A stretch of 7,590 bases of DNA from Thermoplasmata archaeon (lineage in GTDB: Archaea; Thermoplasmatota; Thermoplasmata; Thermoplasmatales; Thermoplasmataceae). The position numbers were made by a program, and so were the translations under genes. The stretch covers positions 1 through 7,590 of the forward strand of contig JAJZZW010000091.1 in NCBI GenBank assembly GCA_021797385.1, written 5' to 3'. The notes under the pieces are model-generated. The model did no database searches. It had not been told where the DNA came from and was given only the letters and a program-made list of their open reading frames with translations. Below, piece by piece: positions 5,614 through 7,590 of the stretch. How positions within the stretch are numbered: position 1 is the first letter of the stretch; every line of letters starts with the position of its first letter.

Positions 5614-6582
5614 ATGATTATAACCAAAACACCGCTCAGGATAGGCCTGGTTGGGGGAAGTACAGATATTCCTGAATATTATAGAAATTACGGGGGGCTA
5701 CTGGTTTCTGCCGCCATAAATAAATATATTTATATTATTGTAAATAAAAAATTTGACCATAAAATAAGAGTATCATACTCTAAAACGGAAATAGTGGATA
5801 CTGTGGAAGAGATAAACCATCCAAGTGTCAGAGAAGCCATGAAATTACTGGATATAGACGGTGGTATTGAAATATTAAGTGTTTCTGATATACCCTCCAC
5901 AGGAACCGGACTGGGGTCAAGTTCCACGTTTCTTGTAGGGCTTCTCAATGCATTGCATGCATATAAATCAGAATTTGCCAGCAGAGAAAAACTTGCAGAG
6001 GAGGCAATTCAAATTGAGAGGAATATACTGAGAGAGCCGGGAGGGATGCAGGATCAGTATATGGCATCATTCGGCGGCATCAACATGTTAAAATTCAATG
6101 AAAATGATTCAGTATACGTTAATCCAGTTACCCTAAACCACGATAAACTCGAGAAGCTAAAAGACAATATGGTTTTGCTTTATACAGGAATAGATCATAA
6201 TTCCGGGGAACTTCATCATAATATAAGAAAGGAGATATCCTCACACCTGGATGAGTATGAGAAAATGAAGGGTTATTCAGAAGAATTCTATCATTACCTT
6301 TTTGATATGGATATTAAAAAATTGGGAAGGTTGCTTAATGATAACTGGAAATGTAAAAAATCCCTTTACGAAAAAATATCCACACAACAAATTGATGAAT
6401 ATTATTCCAGGGCCATCGGGATGGGTGCCTATGGTGGTAATTTAATCGGAGCAGGAGGTGGAGGATTTCTTGTATTTATTATAGATAGCTGGAATAGGAA
6501 GAAGCTCGATGATCTGGGATTACGGAGTATTGATTTTGATTTCGATTTTGAGGGGTCAAGGATCATTTATTTCTCTGATTGA
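5614..6582 (+). CDS. hddA: D-glycero-D-manno-heptose 7-phosphate kinase (HddA-type GHMP kinase)
   Basis: GHMP-superfamily sugar kinase, 322 aa, predicted to phosphorylate D-glycero-D-manno-heptose 7-phosphate at C1 with ATP. The three GHMP motifs are clear: motif 1 PLRIGLVGGSTDIPEYY (7-23), the ATP loop PSTGTGLGSSSTFLVGL (94-110) and motif 3 IGAGGGGFLVF (278-288). EPGGMQDQYMASFGG (141-155) supplies the likely catalytic Asp147. The VGGSTDIPEYY form of motif 1 and the GGMQDQY form are typical of the HddA/fucokinase-like branch, and the gmhA neighbour favours heptose phosphate over fucose or another sugar. The next enzymes of the GDP-heptose route (GmhB phosphatase, HddC guanylyltransferase) are not in the window. 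The ATG at 5614 is supported by motif position and by the promoter spacing. Confidence 0.9.
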   Translation: MIITKTPLRIGLVGGSTDIPEYYRNYGGLLVSAAINKYIYIIVNKKFDHKIRVSYSKTEIVDTVEEINHPSVREAMKLLDIDGGIEILSVSDIPSTGTGLGSSSTFLVGLLNALHAYKSEFASREKLAEEAIQIERNILREPGGMQDQYMASFGGINMLKFNENDSVYVNPVTLNHDKLEKLKDNMVLLYTGIDHNSGELHHNIRKEISSHLDEYEKMKGYSEEFYHYLFDMDIKKLGRLLNDNWKCKKSLYEKISTQQIDEYYSRAIGMGAYGGNLIGAGGGGFLVFIIDSWNRKKLDDLGLRSIDFDFDFEGSRIIYFSD

Positions 6583-6672
6583 ATTGTGAAAATCCAATTG
6601 ATAGTTTCATAATTTCAGATTTAAATGTATTATCTATAATTAATATGCTTATTAAATGTTTTTCATCGTTAG

Positions 6673-6680
6673 AATAAAAT
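6673..6680 (+). promoter_or_regulatory. weak TATA-like box of the HEPN-motif gene
   Basis: AATAAAAT at -30 to -23 from the ATG at 6703. It is a poorer match than the others, but the distance suits leaderless transcription. The rest of the 120-base gap after hddA (6583-6702) is A+T-rich, with a T5 run at 6659-6663 and no recognisable structure. Confidence 0.3.
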
Positions 6681-6702
6681 AGAAGAAAGATATAGAATAT
6701 CC

Positions 6703-7473
6703 ATGTATCCAGAATATATTTTAGATGAAGTATTTGATTTCTTCCAGTATCCAGAAAATTATGATAGGGCCATGATTAGTGCCTCGCTGCAAAAAATTAA
6801 TTGCAGGGACAATAAAATAAGTTTTACCGGCAAAAACGTGGAGCCAGTATTGGAATGTTCTAAAGAAAACGCCCTAGGATTTTTTCTCGCCAACATACCC
6901 GCAATGATAGTTAATGATGATCTTTTTAATGGCATTCTTCCACCTAAACTTGAAAAACTCAGAAAAGACACTTTAGAACTCATCAGCCTTCAAAAATTCA
7001 ACGAAGTCGCAACCCTTGATTTATATCTCCTCCTCGAAATGGCTATGCGCTGCGCATATTCAAAGTGGTTGGGAAATAAGATTACCATATCCAGATACGG
7101 AACAGACGACATAGTTCTGGATAATTATGATTATAGAAGGCTTAAACTGTATATACGTCTGAATGGGCTCGGTAGAACAGATATCAATGTTAATGGTGAA
7201 CCGTTCCCCGGATCAGAAAATTCTCTTCTACGGTGGGCGACAAGATATATGGATCGACCCACCGGCCTCATGTTCCGGCTTTCCCTGAATGTGAGAAATT
7301 TGCTTGCACACGGTGAAAACGAGTGGAAACTTTACCCCATTTCAGAAAGTGTTAGAACAGCTGTATCTTCGGCCGGGAAATTATTGTCAAAAATAAAACC
7401 CGGAATGCCTCCGGATCAGTTAAAAGGAAGTAGAAATTATGCAACCCCTCCTCAAAGAAGATATAGTGTATAA
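6703..7473 (+). CDS. hypothetical protein with HEPN-like R-x4-H motif
   Basis: A 256-aa soluble protein of no family I can name. A mainly helical middle (about 83-122: LEKLRKDTLELISL, then VATLDLYLLLEMAMRCAYSK) and the stretch SLNVRNLLAHGENEW (194-208) resemble a HEPN domain, in which a helix pair precedes a terminal RN-x-x-x-H signature; here it is R198, N199 and H203. HEPN proteins are often metal-independent RNases in toxin-antitoxin, abortive-infection and CRISPR systems, but some are inactive binding domains. The N-terminal 80 residues show no known motif. The C-terminal tail is Pro/Arg-rich (PPQRRYSV). No minimal nucleotidyltransferase or other antitoxin-like partner lies beside it; hddA is upstream and an IS607-type recombinase gene starts just downstream. 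The RNase role is inference from a short motif. Confidence 0.7.
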   Translation: MYPEYILDEVFDFFQYPENYDRAMISASLQKINCRDNKISFTGKNVEPVLECSKENALGFFLANIPAMIVNDDLFNGILPPKLEKLRKDTLELISLQKFNEVATLDLYLLLEMAMRCAYSKWLGNKITISRYGTDDIVLDNYDYRRLKLYIRLNGLGRTDINVNGEPFPGSENSLLRWATRYMDRPTGLMFRLSLNVRNLLAHGENEWKLYPISESVRTAVSSAGKLLSKIKPGMPPDQLKGSRNYATPPQRRYSV

Positions 7474-7504
7474 TTCAGATAACTATTTCTACAATTAATG
7501 TATT

Positions 7505-7590
7505 ATGTTATTAACTATGAAGGCAAATGAGGCATTAAACCTATTAAGAATTTCAAGAAAGACACTTCATGTTTATGCTTCAACAGGTAA
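7505..7590 (+). mobile_element. left part of an IS607-family element, partial
   Basis: Inferred from the tnpA start alone. IS607 elements lack terminal inverted repeats and target duplications, so the true left boundary cannot be set from sequence; it must lie after or within the end of the HEPN-motif gene. A tnpB gene is often found downstream in this family but is out of view. Confidence 0.45.
7517..7590 (+). CDS. tnpA: IS607-type serine recombinase TnpA, N-terminal fragment (cut by window edge)
   Basis: The first 24 codons read KANEALNLLRISRKTLHVYA plus STG, the MerR-like helix-turn-helix that opens IS607-family TnpA proteins (EA-x2-LL-x-IS-x-x-TL-x-x-Y). The catalytic serine resolvase domain would lie beyond the window. 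An in-frame ATG at 7505 would add four residues (MLLT); the conserved part begins at 7517, so I prefer that start. No clear TATA-like box or SD is visible for either. The family assignment rests on a short stretch, and another MerR-type regulator is the main alternative. Confidence 0.65.
   Translation, partial: MKANEALNLLRISRKTLHVYASTG

Noticed and set aside
6582..6599. Hairpin after hddA (AATTG ... CAATT) as a terminator
   Set aside because: Only a 5-bp A+T-rich stem with an 8-base loop and no U-run directly after it; archaeal termination does not need such a stem.
1..7590. CRISPR array, tRNA, rRNA or C/D-box RNA
   Set aside because: No regularly spaced repeats, no cloverleaf-like segment and no paired C and D boxes were found by reading the gaps on both strands.

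Overview
The window looks like chromosome from an A+T-rich, acidophilic Thermoplasmatales-type archaeon (Ferroplasma/Cuniculiplasma/Acidiplasma grade). The genus is inference; no marker gene is present. Three things point there: Arg is coded largely by AGA/AGG; almost every gene has a TATA-like box about 20-30 bases before its start codon with no room for a leader (leaderless transcription); and Shine-Dalgarno (SD) signals matching the archaeal 16S tail (GGTGATC type) appear only where a gene seems to be internal to a transcript.

Left part (1-4860, all on the minus strand; transcription order runs from high to low coordinates): a tyrosine-rich orphan protein (4294-4851); a ClC-family chloride channel/transporter with C-terminal CBS domains (2326-4089), preceded by a possible 36-codon leader ORF that overlaps its start codon; a SpoIIM/DUF95-family membrane protein (1605-2273); an ACT-domain prephenate dehydratase with a TTG start (774-1580); and a two-gene unit of a CoxG-like SRPBCC protein (268-720) followed 2 bases later by a small winged-helix-like protein (2-265).

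Right part (5025-7590, plus strand): a divergent promoter region leads to gmhA (sedoheptulose-7-phosphate isomerase) and hddA (heptose-7-phosphate kinase). Together these are the first two steps of a GDP-D-glycero-D-manno-heptose route for surface glycans. Next come an unrecognised 256-aa protein carrying a HEPN-like R-x4-H motif and the first codons of an IS607-type serine recombinase cut by the window edge. The right side therefore looks like an accessory segment beside a housekeeping left side.

No rRNA, tRNA, CRISPR array or clear complex repeat was seen, and there is no gene-free stretch over 300 bases. The longest gap (4090-4293) holds the ClC upstream region. The most interesting observations are the possible translationally coupled leader ORF of the ClC gene, the archaeal heptose gene pair, and the HEPN-motif protein next to the IS607 element. 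Nothing amounts to a clear new multi-gene system.
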